A DNA stretch of 64,000 nt from Candidatus Binataceae bacterium (GCA_035650475.1 DASRHP010000012.1:360059-424058); one strand, 5' to 3'; counted from the stretch's first letter, positions 1-7,998 are shown. Translations and numbers: made by a program. The notes: generated from the letters alone by a model not told the origin.

Positions 1-882
1 GTCCGGCGCAGCCTCGAGAGCGCCGAGGCTGCGCAGCGCTTGGAGCAGATTACCCGCGGCGTACCGGCCGCGGACGAGTCGCTGCTGCGCTCGGTGCGCC
101 GCACGCGCACCCGCGGCCCAGCGCTGCCACGCCTGCCCGCCCTGCGGCGGCTGGAGCAGACGATGTGGCAGGCCGGGATATACGAGAGCGCCTCGACGTT
201 GGTGCTGCTGATTGCGGCACTGTTCGCGCTGGGGACCGCGGCTGCGATGCTGGTGGCGGAGGATGCGCTGATCGCCTTCGGCACCGGCTTTGCGTTGGCG
301 CTGTTCCCGCTGTTCTACATTCGGATCCGCCGCAAACGTCGGCTCAACGCCTTCCTCGGCCAGTACCCGTACGCGTTGGATCTGATCAAATCCTCGCTGG
401 AGGCCGGGCACACTCTGCAGCGCGGCCTGCAAGTGGTCGGGGAGGAGTTCACCGATCCTCTCGGCGGCGAGTTTCGCACCGTGGTCGAACAAACGCGCCT
501 CGGGCTGGCACTCAATCAGGCGTTGGCCGACATGCTCCAGCGCGTGCCGCTCGACGATCTGCGGCTGTTCGTGGTCGCGGTTAAGGTGCAGAGCGAGGTC
601 GGCAGCTCGCTCGCGCAGATCGTCGCGCGTCTGGCGGAGATCGTGCGTACGCGCCAGCATCTGCACTCGCAAATCGAGGCGCTCACCGCGCAGTCGCGGT
701 TGAGCGGGATGGTGGTCGGGCTGCTGCCGGTGGTGGTGCTCGCAATGTTCAGCATCATCCAGCCCGGCCATACGGAAATGCTGCTGTTCGATCCGACCGG
801 CCGGCAGATTCTCAAACTCGCCCTGGGACTGGATATCGGCGCTTTCCTGATCATCCGCCGCATCCTCAACGTCAACTACTGA
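1..882 (+). CDS. tadB: TadB-like inner-membrane protein of Flp pilus/type II secretion (5' partial)
   Basis: A T2SSF-domain platform protein of a tight-adherence (Flp pilus) system, predicted in the inner membrane. The frame is open from the first base of the window (no stop before the TTG at 40), so the true start most likely lies upstream; 293 residues are visible against roughly 300-330 for TadB. Two hydrophobic segments lie near the start (around LVLLIAALFALGTAAAMLV and ALALFPLFYI). A cytoplasmic T2SSF region follows, with the typical ALDLIKSSLEAGHTLQRGLQ and VKVQSEVGSSLAQIVARLAE stretches, then C-terminal membrane segments. A tadC homologue follows 39 bp later. Assignment to TadB rather than a generic GspF/PilC rests on the pairing with TadC and on length. 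The upstream tad genes are outside the window. Confidence 0.85.
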   Translation, partial: VRRSLESAEAAQRLEQITRGVPAADESLLRSVRRTRTRGPALPRLPALRRLEQTMWQAGIYESASTLVLLIAALFALGTAAAMLVAEDALIAFGTGFALALFPLFYIRIRRKRRLNAFLGQYPYALDLIKSSLEAGHTLQRGLQVVGEEFTDPLGGEFRTVVEQTRLGLALNQALADMLQRVPLDDLRLFVVAVKVQSEVGSSLAQIVARLAEIVRTRQHLHSQIEALTAQSRLSGMVVGLLPVVVLAMFSIIQPGHTEMLLFDPTGRQILKLALGLDIGAFLIIRRILNVNY

Positions 883-921
883 GCAGCGACGAGGGATGCG
901 CTGTATGGCGAGGTTTGAACC

Positions 922-1854
922 GTGACTCCGTTGGCGGCCAGCCTGGTCATTTTCGTGTTGTTGAGCGGTGCGGCGGCCGCGATCTACATGGCGGCCTCGG
1001 CCGAGCGGCGGATGACGCAGGCGCGGATGGCTGAGGTCGCCCTGCGTGCGCGCACCAGCGCCGCCGTCATGGCCGGCCTGTCGCCCGCGGATCGGCGGGT
1101 GACCCGGATGCTGCTCCAGTGGGCGGTGGGCAGGATTCCGAAAACGCCCGCCTCGCCGGCCGCCGCGAAGACGGCGCAGCTACTGTTACGCGCCGGATTC
1201 ACCGGCGCATCTGCGCCCGCCGCCTTCCAGGTCGTAAAAACCTCGACGACGGCGGGAGGCGTGCTCGCCGGCGCACTGACCGCGCTCATACTGGACAGGA
1301 GCGGCGTTGACCTTGTGCTCTATGCGATCCTGGGCGCTGCGGCCGGCGCGTGGCTGCCGACGTACTATCTCTCCAAGCGCGCTGCCAAACGCCAGGCCGA
1401 GATCGCGCGCCAACTCTCCGATGCGCTCGACTTGCTGGTGGTGTGCGTCGAAGCGGGGCTCGGCCTGCTCGAGGCGATCAAGGTTGTTGGGCGCGAAACC
1501 CAGGCGCAGAACCTCGCCATCGGGCATGAACTCTCGATGGTTTCGGGCGAGGTCAACGCGGGCGCCTCGCTTGGGCAGGCGCTGCGCGCGCTGGCCGAGC
1601 GCACCGCCGTGAGCGATATCAAGCCGCTCGCCGCCACGCTCATCCAGAGCGAGCAGCTGGGCGCGGCGATCGGTCCCGCCTTGCGCTCGATCTCCGATGC
1701 GATCCGTATCCGGCGCCGGATGCGCGCCGAGGAGGCGGCCCAGCGCACGACGATCAAGATTCTTTTCCCGCTCGTCCTGATGATTTTGCCCGCGATGCTG
1801 CTGATCATCGTCGGCCCCGCGATAGTGCAGACGATGCGCACGCTGAGCTCGTAG
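922..1854 (+). CDS. tadC: TadC-like inner-membrane protein of Flp pilus/type II secretion
   Basis: Second T2SSF-domain platform protein, 310 residues, GTG start. An N-terminal membrane helix (LVIFVLLSGAAAAIYMAA) is followed by a soluble region, a membrane pair (VVKTS...LAGALTAL and LYAILGAAAGAWLPTYYLS), the conserved block QLSDALDLLVVCVEAGLGL, and a terminal hydrophobic helix (ILFPLVLMILPAMLLIIVGP). The block LLxxxGFTGASAPAAFQVVK before the membrane pair is typical of TadC. It follows tadB and is very likely co-transcribed. In tad loci, TadB and TadC form the membrane platform on which the TadA ATPase works; TadA, TadZ and pilin genes are not in the window. Confidence 0.87.
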   Translation: MTPLAASLVIFVLLSGAAAAIYMAASAERRMTQARMAEVALRARTSAAVMAGLSPADRRVTRMLLQWAVGRIPKTPASPAAAKTAQLLLRAGFTGASAPAAFQVVKTSTTAGGVLAGALTALILDRSGVDLVLYAILGAAAGAWLPTYYLSKRAAKRQAEIARQLSDALDLLVVCVEAGLGLLEAIKVVGRETQAQNLAIGHELSMVSGEVNAGASLGQALRALAERTAVSDIKPLAATLIQSEQLGAAIGPALRSISDAIRIRRRMRAEEAAQRTTIKILFPLVLMILPAMLLIIVGPAIVQTMRTLSS

Positions 1855-1914
1855 CCGCGCGGCTCGTCGTACCTGCCCTTGACGCCGCCGGCTCATGGCA
1901 ATATCCAAGGATCT

Positions 1915-2400
1915 ATGGGCAACGCGGTCGAAAAACAGCGCGCCCTCGAGTTGTGGAACGAGGGCGTGCGCCATCACATGCGGGGCGACTTTGAACGCGC
2001 GATCGCGCTGTATACGCGTTCAATCGACGCCTGGCCAACGGCCGAGGCCTACACTTTTCGCGGATGGGCTTACAATTTTTTGGGCCGCGTCGATGAGGCG
2101 ATCGGCGAATGCCGCAAGGCGATCGAAGTGGATCCCGACTTCGGCAACCCCTACAACGACATCGGCGCCTACCTCATCGCCAAGGGCGAGTTCGACGAGG
2201 CGATCCCGTGGCTGGAGCGGGCCAAGCGGGCGGCTCGCTACGAGCCGCGCCATTTCCCATATATGAACCTGGGCCGGCTGTACGCGGCGAAGGGGATGGT
2301 GATGCAAGCCATCCGGGAATTCGAACAAGCGCTCGAAATCCAGCCCGGCGAGCCCCTCTGCGAAGCCTTCCTTTCCCGACTCAAAGCGACGCTCAACTGA
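1915..2400 (+). CDS. Tetratricopeptide repeat protein
   Basis: A 161-residue protein built almost wholly of TPR units. Helical repeats with the W-x2-G-Y/A-F-x2-A-P-like spacing begin at LWNEGVRHHMRGDFERAIAL, then AYTFRGWAYNFLGRVDEAIG, NPYNDIGAYLIAKGEFDEAI and MNLGRLYAAKGMVMQAIREF. The ATG at 1915 is chosen over an upstream TTG (1879) because an AAGG lies 4 nt before it and the repeats begin just after. No signal peptide or catalytic domain is visible, so it is probably a cytoplasmic scaffold. It ends 39 bp before the peroxiredoxin gene and could share its transcript. Partner unknown. Confidence 0.85.
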   Translation: MGNAVEKQRALELWNEGVRHHMRGDFERAIALYTRSIDAWPTAEAYTFRGWAYNFLGRVDEAIGECRKAIEVDPDFGNPYNDIGAYLIAKGEFDEAIPWLERAKRAARYEPRHFPYMNLGRLYAAKGMVMQAIREFEQALEIQPGEPLCEAFLSRLKATLN

Positions 2401-2439
2401 CGCGCTACCATCGCCAGCGCCACCCCAGGGAGGCACACG

Positions 2440-2886
2440 ATGCTCAAGATTGGCGATCCGGCTCCTGAATTCAGCCTGCCGGCTCACGACAGCACGACGC
2501 TCACGCTCGGCGGCCTGCGCGGGCGCAGAGTGCTGTTATGGTTTTTTCCCGAGGCCGACACCCCGGGCTGAGCGCTTGAAGGGCGCGGGTTCCGCGACCA
2601 TCAGCAGTACTTCGACGACAACGGCATCGTAATCCTCGGCGCGAGCTTCAACACCCCGGCCGAGAACGCCGCCTTTGCGGCCAAATACGGCTTCGGCTTC
2701 AAGCTCCTGAGCGACTCGAGGCGCGAGGCCGCCGCCGCCTATGGCGCCTGTGACGATCTCAAGGCGCGCTATCCCGAGCGGATGAGCTTTCTGATCGGCG
2801 CCGACGGGCGCGTCGAGCGAATCTACGGCCAGGTCGATCCGCGCGACCACGCCGCGCGTGTACTGGCTGACGTGCTCGGCATCTAG
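2440..2886 (+). CDS. Peroxiredoxin with in-frame TGA at the catalytic Cys: probable selenoprotein (Prx)
   Basis: A single 148-codon frame runs from the ATG at 2440 (strong AGGGAGG at 2427-2433) to the TAG at 2884-2886, interrupted only by TGA at 2569-2571 (codon 44). Both halves belong to the AhpC-TSA/BCP peroxiredoxin family: LKIGDPAPEFSLP at the start, VLLWFFPEADTPG before the TGA, then FRD, a thioredoxin-fold core, YGAC, and ERMSFLIGADGRVERIYG near the end. The TGA falls exactly where peroxidatic Cys is expected in the motif P-x3-T-x2-C (P37, T41, position 44). Known biology: selenocysteine-containing peroxiredoxins exist in bacteria, e.g. Peptoclostridium acidaminophilum PrxU. Inferred role: cytoplasmic hydroperoxide reduction with Sec44. 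The BCP resolving position (+5) is Arg49; the only Cys is Cys104. A nonsense mutation or sequencing error is the alternative, made less likely by the exact position, the intact downstream frame and a SECIS-like hairpin. Confidence 0.82.
2569..2600 (+). promoter_or_regulatory. Putative bacterial SECIS element
   Basis: Directly after the in-frame TGA (2569-2571), the mRNA can fold a perfect 5-bp stem, CGCGG (2584-2588) with CCGCG (2592-2596), closing a GUU loop (2589-2591). The loop G is 18 nt past the TGA. Bacterial SECIS elements are known to lie just downstream of the UGA inside the coding region, with a short stem and a G (often GU) at the start of the apical loop. The stem is short and the region is GC-rich, so chance pairing cannot be excluded. 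An alternative GCGC/GCGC pairing (2572-2575 with 2583-2586) competes with it. Confidence 0.5.
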
Positions 2887-2977
2887 CGCTGCGCGGGCGG
2901 GCCGCGTGGGCGCCGCGCTTGCCGTGGACCTGTGCTGTGCAGCCGCGCTGGTCCGCACTTTGCATCGGCGGCTTGGT

Positions 2978-4228
2978 ATGAACTCGCGCCGGCTTATTCC
3001 TCCCGTTCGCGCGCCAGATGCCGCACATGGAGGAAATCAGCGGATTCGGGACAACTCTTCCGATGCCTACGACGCGCGGCCGGCCGGCGGGACCGCGCCG
3101 AAGGGGCTAGCGCCCGCTGATGAGCCAGACCGGTGGCTCGCAATCGAACGGCTCACGCTCGGCTCCGAGCAGATCGGCGGGATGCTGGTCGCGTCGGGGC
3201 CGATGCGACGCGTGATGTACACGGTCGCGCTGCTCGCTGCGGACAACTCGCCGGTCCTGATCGAAGGCGAGTCGGGCACCGGCAAGGAGCTGATCGCGCG
3301 CATGCTCCATACGCTCCGACCGGAACCGCGCGGCCCTTTCGTGATCTTTAACTGCTTCAACGCCGAGGAATCGCTTGCCGCTGCCCAGCTCTTCGGTCAT
3401 CTCAAGGGGGCCTTGCCGGGCGCGGTCGAGGATGCGGCGGGATGCCTGCGCAGGGCCAACGACGGGGTGCTGTTCCTCGACGAGGTCGGCGAACTGCCGC
3501 CCTCGTTGCAAGCGAAACTGCTGCGCGTGGTCGAGACGCACGAGGTCTGGCCGGTCGGCGGCATGCATCCGGAGCACGTCGAGTTGCGCTTGATCGCGGG
3601 GACGAGCCTCGACTTGCGCGCGATGGCGCGGGCGGGGCGATTTCGCGACGACCTCTACTATCGGCTCAACGCCGCCGCTATTTCAGTTCCGCCGCTGCGC
3701 GAACAGCGCGAAGCGATCGGCGCACTGAGCGGCCACTTCATAGCGCGGGCCAACAGCGCCTTCGGACGCCGCGTAAATCTGATTTCGCGCGACGCCCTGC
3801 GGCGGCTCGAAGCCTACGACTGGCCGGGAAACGTTCGCGAGCTGGCCCAGGCGATCCAACGAAGCGTATTGCAGTGCGAAGGTGAGGGGCTCGACGTCGC
3901 GTCGCTGCCCGATTATCTGCTCGCGCCGCCGGACGCCGCCGCGAGACGATTGCCCGCCCGCCCCGCGCCACCCGTTGCATCCGTAGGGGAGGCTGCGCAC
4001 TCGCCGGATCATCATCAGTGCGCCGGCGAGGCCGAAGGACCGTATCCGCTCGCGCTCGACGAGGTAATCAAGCGCACATTGTTGCGCTCGCTGCGCCAAA
4101 CCGAGGGCAATCGCCAGCGCGCAGCCAGCTTGCTCGGCGTCTCGCGCTCGACGCTGTACCGGATGCTCGCACGCTATCGGCTCGGGGGCTTCGGCCGCGG
4201 CCGCGGCGGCGCGCTGCCGCCGTCGTAG
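2978..4228 (+). CDS. AAA+ enhancer-binding-type regulator with degenerate GAFTGA loop and Fis-type HTH
   Basis: A 416-residue NtrC-family regulator. It has no recognisable receiver or GAF domain in its roughly 60-residue N-terminal part. Walker A is GESGTGKE (about residues 97-104), Walker B is GVLFLDEVGELPPSLQAKLL (from about 163), and the sensor/R-finger region is FRDDLYYRLNAAAISVPPLR. The C-terminal Fis-type helix-turn-helix reads EGNRQRAASLLGVSRSTLYR. The sigma-54 contact loop, normally GAFTGA, reads GALPGA (144-149), losing both the Phe and the Thr that contact sigma-54. It may therefore not activate sigma-54 promoters in the usual way. ATG 2978 is preferred to a GTG at 2858, which overlaps the peroxiredoxin end. 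Proximity suggests, but does not prove, a link to the peroxiredoxin. Confidence 0.8.
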   Translation: MNSRRLIPPVRAPDAAHGGNQRIRDNSSDAYDARPAGGTAPKGLAPADEPDRWLAIERLTLGSEQIGGMLVASGPMRRVMYTVALLAADNSPVLIEGESGTGKELIARMLHTLRPEPRGPFVIFNCFNAEESLAAAQLFGHLKGALPGAVEDAAGCLRRANDGVLFLDEVGELPPSLQAKLLRVVETHEVWPVGGMHPEHVELRLIAGTSLDLRAMARAGRFRDDLYYRLNAAAISVPPLREQREAIGALSGHFIARANSAFGRRVNLISRDALRRLEAYDWPGNVRELAQAIQRSVLQCEGEGLDVASLPDYLLAPPDAAARRLPARPAPPVASVGEAAHSPDHHQCAGEAEGPYPLALDEVIKRTLLRSLRQTEGNRQRAASLLGVSRSTLYRMLARYRLGGFGRGRGGALPPS

Positions 4229-4244
4229 GCGCTCCCGCCTATGG

Positions 4245-5564
4245 TTAGCGCATGATCGAGCCCAGCCCTCCGGGCGTGGTGTATTTAGAGATGCTGCGCC
4301 ATTGCTGCGGCACCTCGCTATTGATGAGGACGTCATAGCCGTGGCCGTCGGCGGGGCCGGAGAAGGTTGCGTGTTTGTTCTGGACGTCCCAGATGTGCGA
4401 GATATGTGCGCCGCTGGAGTTCTGCGGTCCGGCGCCGGGAACGTCGATCACGATCGGCTGATCGAAAACAAACTTCCACGGCCGCATCCGGACGTCATAT
4501 AAATCCTCCCACAGCAGCCCGTAGAACTGCTTGTCGATGTACATGATGCGTTTGCCGTAGCAGTAGCCCCGCCTGTGCGCGGGCAGTCGGCGCACATCTA
4601 TCACCCACGCATCCCGCACTTCCCATTTTCCCCACGACGGCTTCGGCCATCCGAGCGGCATATAGTAATTGCCGGGGAAATCGCCGCCGGCGGTGCCGAA
4701 GTCCTCCAGCGTCAGCACCTTGCGCTCGCCGAGCAGTTTGGCCTGGAAGAGGGTGATGTTGCCGTTGAACCCGAAGCGTCCGTCGTCCGGGGTGGCGTCG
4801 GAGCCGTTGCTGGCGCATCGCGCCGCCGAGGCCACCGGCTCGTAGCGCCGGAGCGCGGGGCGAAAGGCGTAGATCTCCTGCGGCCGTGCCGGATCGGTAA
4901 AGCCGATGGTCAGCGTTGCGCTGTACTTTTCCTGCTCCGGCTCGTAAACCATCGCCCACATCGTGAAGAACTTGCCTTCGCCGCCGGCAATCGTCGCCGG
5001 GATGCCGGGATCCGTATTGAAGGAAAGCTGGCGATAAACCCACAGGCTCTTGATGCAGCTGATCGAGCGATAGGAATCCTCGGTGCAGAAAAAGCCCAGA
5101 TTGTCCTGTGAATTGACTACCAGGTGGGGAATGTAGCGATACCAGAAATCCGCGAGGATTTTCCATCCGCGATGCGGCGTCGCTGGATTGGGAAAGGGTT
5201 CGCCGCCCCGGTAGTTAGCAACCATGAAGCCGCCGTCTGGAAGCATTCCGAGCTGGACCTGCGAGGCATATTTCTCGGTCGCATCGAGATAGCCCTTTGG
5301 CAGCGGATGGATGACCGTCGGGCCAACGTTGATTAGTACGTCCCGCGGCATCTTCCAGAAGTACTTGCCTTCGAACAGCGAAATCATCCCGTCCGGCATG
5401 TACTGTTGATAGTCACGCCAGTTCTGCATCGTGATCGTGGTGCCGGGGGCGATAGCGGGAAGTGCGGGCGCAACCGCTGGGTCACCTGCTGCCGCGCCGA
5501 CCCTCACGGCGTACAGCAAGGCTGCGAGCGCCAGGGCTGTGGTCAGACGAAGTTGTATATCCAT
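4245..5564 (-). CDS. DUF1329 family periplasmic protein (copy 1)
   Basis: A 439-residue secreted protein of family DUF1329 (LolA/LolB-like outer-membrane lipoprotein-sorting relatives, function unknown). The start MDIQLRLTTALALAALLYAV is a signal peptide, cleaved probably near VGAAA; AGGAA stands about 6 nt before the ATG, and longer in-frame starts lie inside the upstream gene. The family block GTTITMQNWRDYQQYMPDGM is followed by YFWKMPRDV and VGPTVIHPLPKGY, and the end is TTPGGLGSIMR. It starts 10 bp after the stop of a second DUF1329 gene, so the two are tandem duplicates in one operon. DUF1329 genes often accompany hydrophobic-compound degradation and RND-type export; a lipid or hydrocarbon carrier role is inference. 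Confidence 0.9.
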   Translation of the reverse strand: MDIQLRLTTALALAALLYAVRVGAAAGDPAVAPALPAIAPGTTITMQNWRDYQQYMPDGMISLFEGKYFWKMPRDVLINVGPTVIHPLPKGYLDATEKYASQVQLGMLPDGGFMVANYRGGEPFPNPATPHRGWKILADFWYRYIPHLVVNSQDNLGFFCTEDSYRSISCIKSLWVYRQLSFNTDPGIPATIAGGEGKFFTMWAMVYEPEQEKYSATLTIGFTDPARPQEIYAFRPALRRYEPVASAARCASNGSDATPDDGRFGFNGNITLFQAKLLGERKVLTLEDFGTAGGDFPGNYYMPLGWPKPSWGKWEVRDAWVIDVRRLPAHRRGYCYGKRIMYIDKQFYGLLWEDLYDVRMRPWKFVFDQPIVIDVPGAGPQNSSGAHISHIWDVQNKHATFSGPADGHGYDVLINSEVPQQWRSISKYTTPGGLGSIMR

Positions 5565-5574
5565 TCGCTTGTTC

Positions 5575-6864
5575 CTAGCGCATGATCTGGCCCAGGCCGC
5601 CGGGCGTCGTGTACTTGGGGACATCCTGGTACTGTTTGGGCGCCGCGTCGTTGAAGTAGAAAGGATTGCCCTCCGAGGGATCGATAAAGTAGGTCGCGTG
5701 GTTGTTCTTGATGTCCCAGAAGGCCTCGTATTCGGATCCGCTGGCATTGACTGGTCCAATCTGAGGCACCTCCATCACGCGCGCGAAGATGCCCACGATT
5801 TTCCATAGTTGCATGTGGGAATCGTACAGTTCTTCCCACAGCGGCGTGCTCGACTGTTCATCGACGTAGATGATGCGCTTGCCGTAGCAGTACCCGGACG
5901 ACATCGAGGGAATCTTGCGGACGTCGATTACGTCGACATCGCGCACCTGCCATTTGCCCCAGGCCGGCTCGGGCCATCCGAGCGGCATGTCGAAGCCTTC
6001 GGGGAACGTGGTCTTCGGCATCTCGTAGTCGGTTAGCGCCAGGATCTTGCGCTTGCCGAGGAAGGTCGCCTGGAACTGGCCGATCACGCCGTTGAACCCG
6101 AAGCGGTAATCATCCGAAGTGACGTCGTAGCCTTCCGACTGGCTGCATCGCGCCGCCGCCGACACCGGCTGATAACGGCGCAGGCTGGGGATGAAGACGT
6201 AGGTGTCCTGCTGCTTGGTGATGTCGGAGTAGGAAATGGTGAGGCTCGCGTTGTACTTCTTGTTCTCCGGCGCCACCGTCATTACCCACTCGGTAAAATA
6301 CTTGTCGCTCGCACCCGCGATGGTCGCCGAAACTCCGGGGTCGGTGTTGTAGCTGAGCTGGCGCAAGACGATCGTGTCCGCGCTGCAACTGACGCTGCCG
6401 TAGCTGTTTTGCAGACATCCCAAGCCGTACGTATCAACTATCAAGTGCGGCATGTAGCGAAACCACATATTGGCCAGAATTTTCCATCCCTTGTCGGCCC
6501 CGGACGGATTGGGAAACGGCCGGCCGCCCTGGTAGCCGGCGATCGCGGTCTGGCCGTCGGGCCGCTTGACGAGTGTGGTCTGTGCGCTGTGCTGTTCGGT
6601 CGCCTGGCGGTAGCCCTTTGGCAGAGGATGGATGAGCGTCGGCCCAACCTCAATCGAGACGTCCTCGGGCATCTTCCAGAAATACCTGCCCTGGAACAGG
6701 GCGACCATCCCATCCGGCATGTACTGCTGATACTGCTGCCAGTTCTGCATCGTGATCGTCGTACCCGGCGGAATCGGGGCCGTGGGGTCCTGCCCCGCCC
6801 ATACGGCGGGCGCGGCCCCGGCGGCGACGGTCGCGAGCATCGCAATCAAGCGCAGCGTTCTCAT
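5575..6864 (-). CDS. DUF1329 family periplasmic protein (copy 2)
   Basis: A 429-residue DUF1329 protein, tandem paralogue of the next downstream gene. The signal peptide is MRTLRLIAMLATVAAGAAPA, cleaved near AVWA. The ATG at 6864 follows GAGGAGG at normal spacing and is preferred to a start seven codons upstream. The conserved blocks are GTTITMQNWQQYQQYMPDGM, YFWKMPEDVSIEVGPTLIHP, GYCYGKRIIYVDEQ and the ending TTPGGLGQIMR. Same-strand order with the DUF169 gene is 109 bp apart, so a shared transcript is possible but not shown. The function of the family is unknown; predicted periplasmic or outer-membrane associated. Confidence 0.9.
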   Translation of the reverse strand: MRTLRLIAMLATVAAGAAPAVWAGQDPTAPIPPGTTITMQNWQQYQQYMPDGMVALFQGRYFWKMPEDVSIEVGPTLIHPLPKGYRQATEQHSAQTTLVKRPDGQTAIAGYQGGRPFPNPSGADKGWKILANMWFRYMPHLIVDTYGLGCLQNSYGSVSCSADTIVLRQLSYNTDPGVSATIAGASDKYFTEWVMTVAPENKKYNASLTISYSDITKQQDTYVFIPSLRRYQPVSAAARCSQSEGYDVTSDDYRFGFNGVIGQFQATFLGKRKILALTDYEMPKTTFPEGFDMPLGWPEPAWGKWQVRDVDVIDVRKIPSMSSGYCYGKRIIYVDEQSSTPLWEELYDSHMQLWKIVGIFARVMEVPQIGPVNASGSEYEAFWDIKNNHATYFIDPSEGNPFYFNDAAPKQYQDVPKYTTPGGLGQIMR

Positions 6865-6972
6865 CTCATCTGTCCTCCTCGCCACGGGTATGGTCCGGCT
6901 GGCGCGGCGGCGCCGAGCGGCGCCCGGCAGTGGCTGGCTGGCGGGGTGCCTCAGTGATGCCGGCCAACGCGC

Positions 6973-7782
6973 TTATTCTTTGGAACCGTAGCTGACCGCG
7001 AGGCCGGCGCGTGCGTCCTGCTGGATCCCATATTGCGGAATCGGATAGCGCAGGCCGTTGGCGGCTAGTCTCTTCAGTCCCTCGATTGTCTTGGGCAAAT
7101 AGCGCGGCGGAATCGCCATCAGCAACTCGTCGTCGAGCACGCCGCCGTAACGGCGCTCGGCAAAGCAAGGGATCGACAGGCTCGGCTCTCCAGTCTTGAG
7201 CGCGCGCCCCCACGAATCGGCGCAGGCCGACTCGCCGACGCACCCCCACTGAAACTTGCGGTACCCCGCCCACTGGAGGCCGTTGATGAAGATGATCATC
7301 TGGCCGGGGGTGCCGTAGATGAGACAAATGTCGGGCGGGTTGAGCCGTCCCGAGGTGAGCGGCGAGACCGCCATCGCGGCGTAACTGCCGTGCGGCACGA
7401 CGTCCATCGCGCGCTGATGGGCGGCGGAGTCCTCCAGCGTCGAATACCACACGCCCTTCATCCGCGCGCCCGACAGCCAATCTTCGTCAGCAGGCTGTAG
7501 GCCGATGACGACCGCGCACTGCGCGCCGACTAGGTCCTTGGCGGTGATGCCCACGGTCCATCCCAGGCGCGCCGCCTGTGCGACGATCTGGTCGGTGGTG
7601 TGAATCGACTTGGGCCGGCGCAGCTTGGGGATCTTTTCCATCTCTTCGACCGAGGTGAAGAGCTTCATCCCGATCGGCGTGGTGCGCAGCCTGAGCAGGC
7701 GATTGAGCTCATCGACGATCTGATTCCAGTCGTAGTTATCCGGCTCGGCCAGCGCCGGTCTGCCGGGACGCGTTTGTTCCAT
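6973..7782 (-). CDS. DUF169 family protein
   Basis: A 269-residue cytoplasmic protein of family DUF169, whose function is not established. Visible family features are a start region NYDWNQIVDELNRLLRLRTT, then PIGMKLF, a central FINGLQWAGYRKFQWGCVGE and CADSWGRALKTGEPSLSIPC with three Cys (WGC, SAC, IPC), and CFAERRYGG. The ATG at 7782 has a GGAGGAAGG ribosome site and is clearly the start; the much longer open frame upstream is the shadow of the CoA-transferase on the other strand. It is transcribed away from the CoA-transferase across a 216-bp gap, which suggests common control. Confidence 0.85.
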   Translation of the reverse strand: MEQTRPGRPALAEPDNYDWNQIVDELNRLLRLRTTPIGMKLFTSVEEMEKIPKLRRPKSIHTTDQIVAQAARLGWTVGITAKDLVGAQCAVVIGLQPADEDWLSGARMKGVWYSTLEDSAAHQRAMDVVPHGSYAAMAVSPLTSGRLNPPDICLIYGTPGQMIIFINGLQWAGYRKFQWGCVGESACADSWGRALKTGEPSLSIPCFAERRYGGVLDDELLMAIPPRYLPKTIEGLKRLAANGLRYPIPQYGIQQDARAGLAVSYGSKE

Positions 7783-7860
7783 TTCCGTGCCTTCCTCCGA
7801 ATTGCGCGACGAGTCCGCCGGCCGCCGCGGCAGGCGCGCGCGGGCCTGCGTCACGGTCGC

Positions 7861-7869
7861 TATATACCA
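7861..7869 (-). promoter_or_regulatory. Putative extended -10 promoter for the DUF169 gene
   Basis: Read on the reverse strand, the sequence TGGTATATA occupies 7869 down to 7861: a TATATA -10-like hexamer with the TGn extension. It lies about 80 nt before the DUF169 start in a divergent gap. No good -35 hexamer is seen at 17 nt, which is tolerated for extended -10 promoters. It is one of very few A/T-rich hexamers in the gap. Confidence 0.35.
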
Positions 7870-7998
7870 CAGCCGTTTCAAACCGCCACCGCAGAGCTTG
7901 ATCATTTGATCGGCGCCGTAATCGCTGGCGCGCGGCGCGCGATGCGGCGTAGATTGGGCATCAAAATCGATGGGCGAGGAGCACTGAGAGGTGGCGCG

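Noticed and set aside
2440..2571. Reading the peroxiredoxin as a simple pseudogene ending at the TGA
   Set aside because: The downstream frame is intact for 104 codons with family motifs, and the stop hits precisely the catalytic position with a SECIS-like hairpin next to it. Random decay would not favour this codon.
6909..6924. GGCGCC/GGCGCC hairpin after the DUF169 gene as a terminator
   Set aside because: Short self-complementary hexamers with no T-run are expected by chance in this composition.
7600..7998. N-terminal extension of the CoA-transferase
   Set aside because: It runs antisense to the DUF169 gene and does not align with the family, whose start matches the ATG at 7999.
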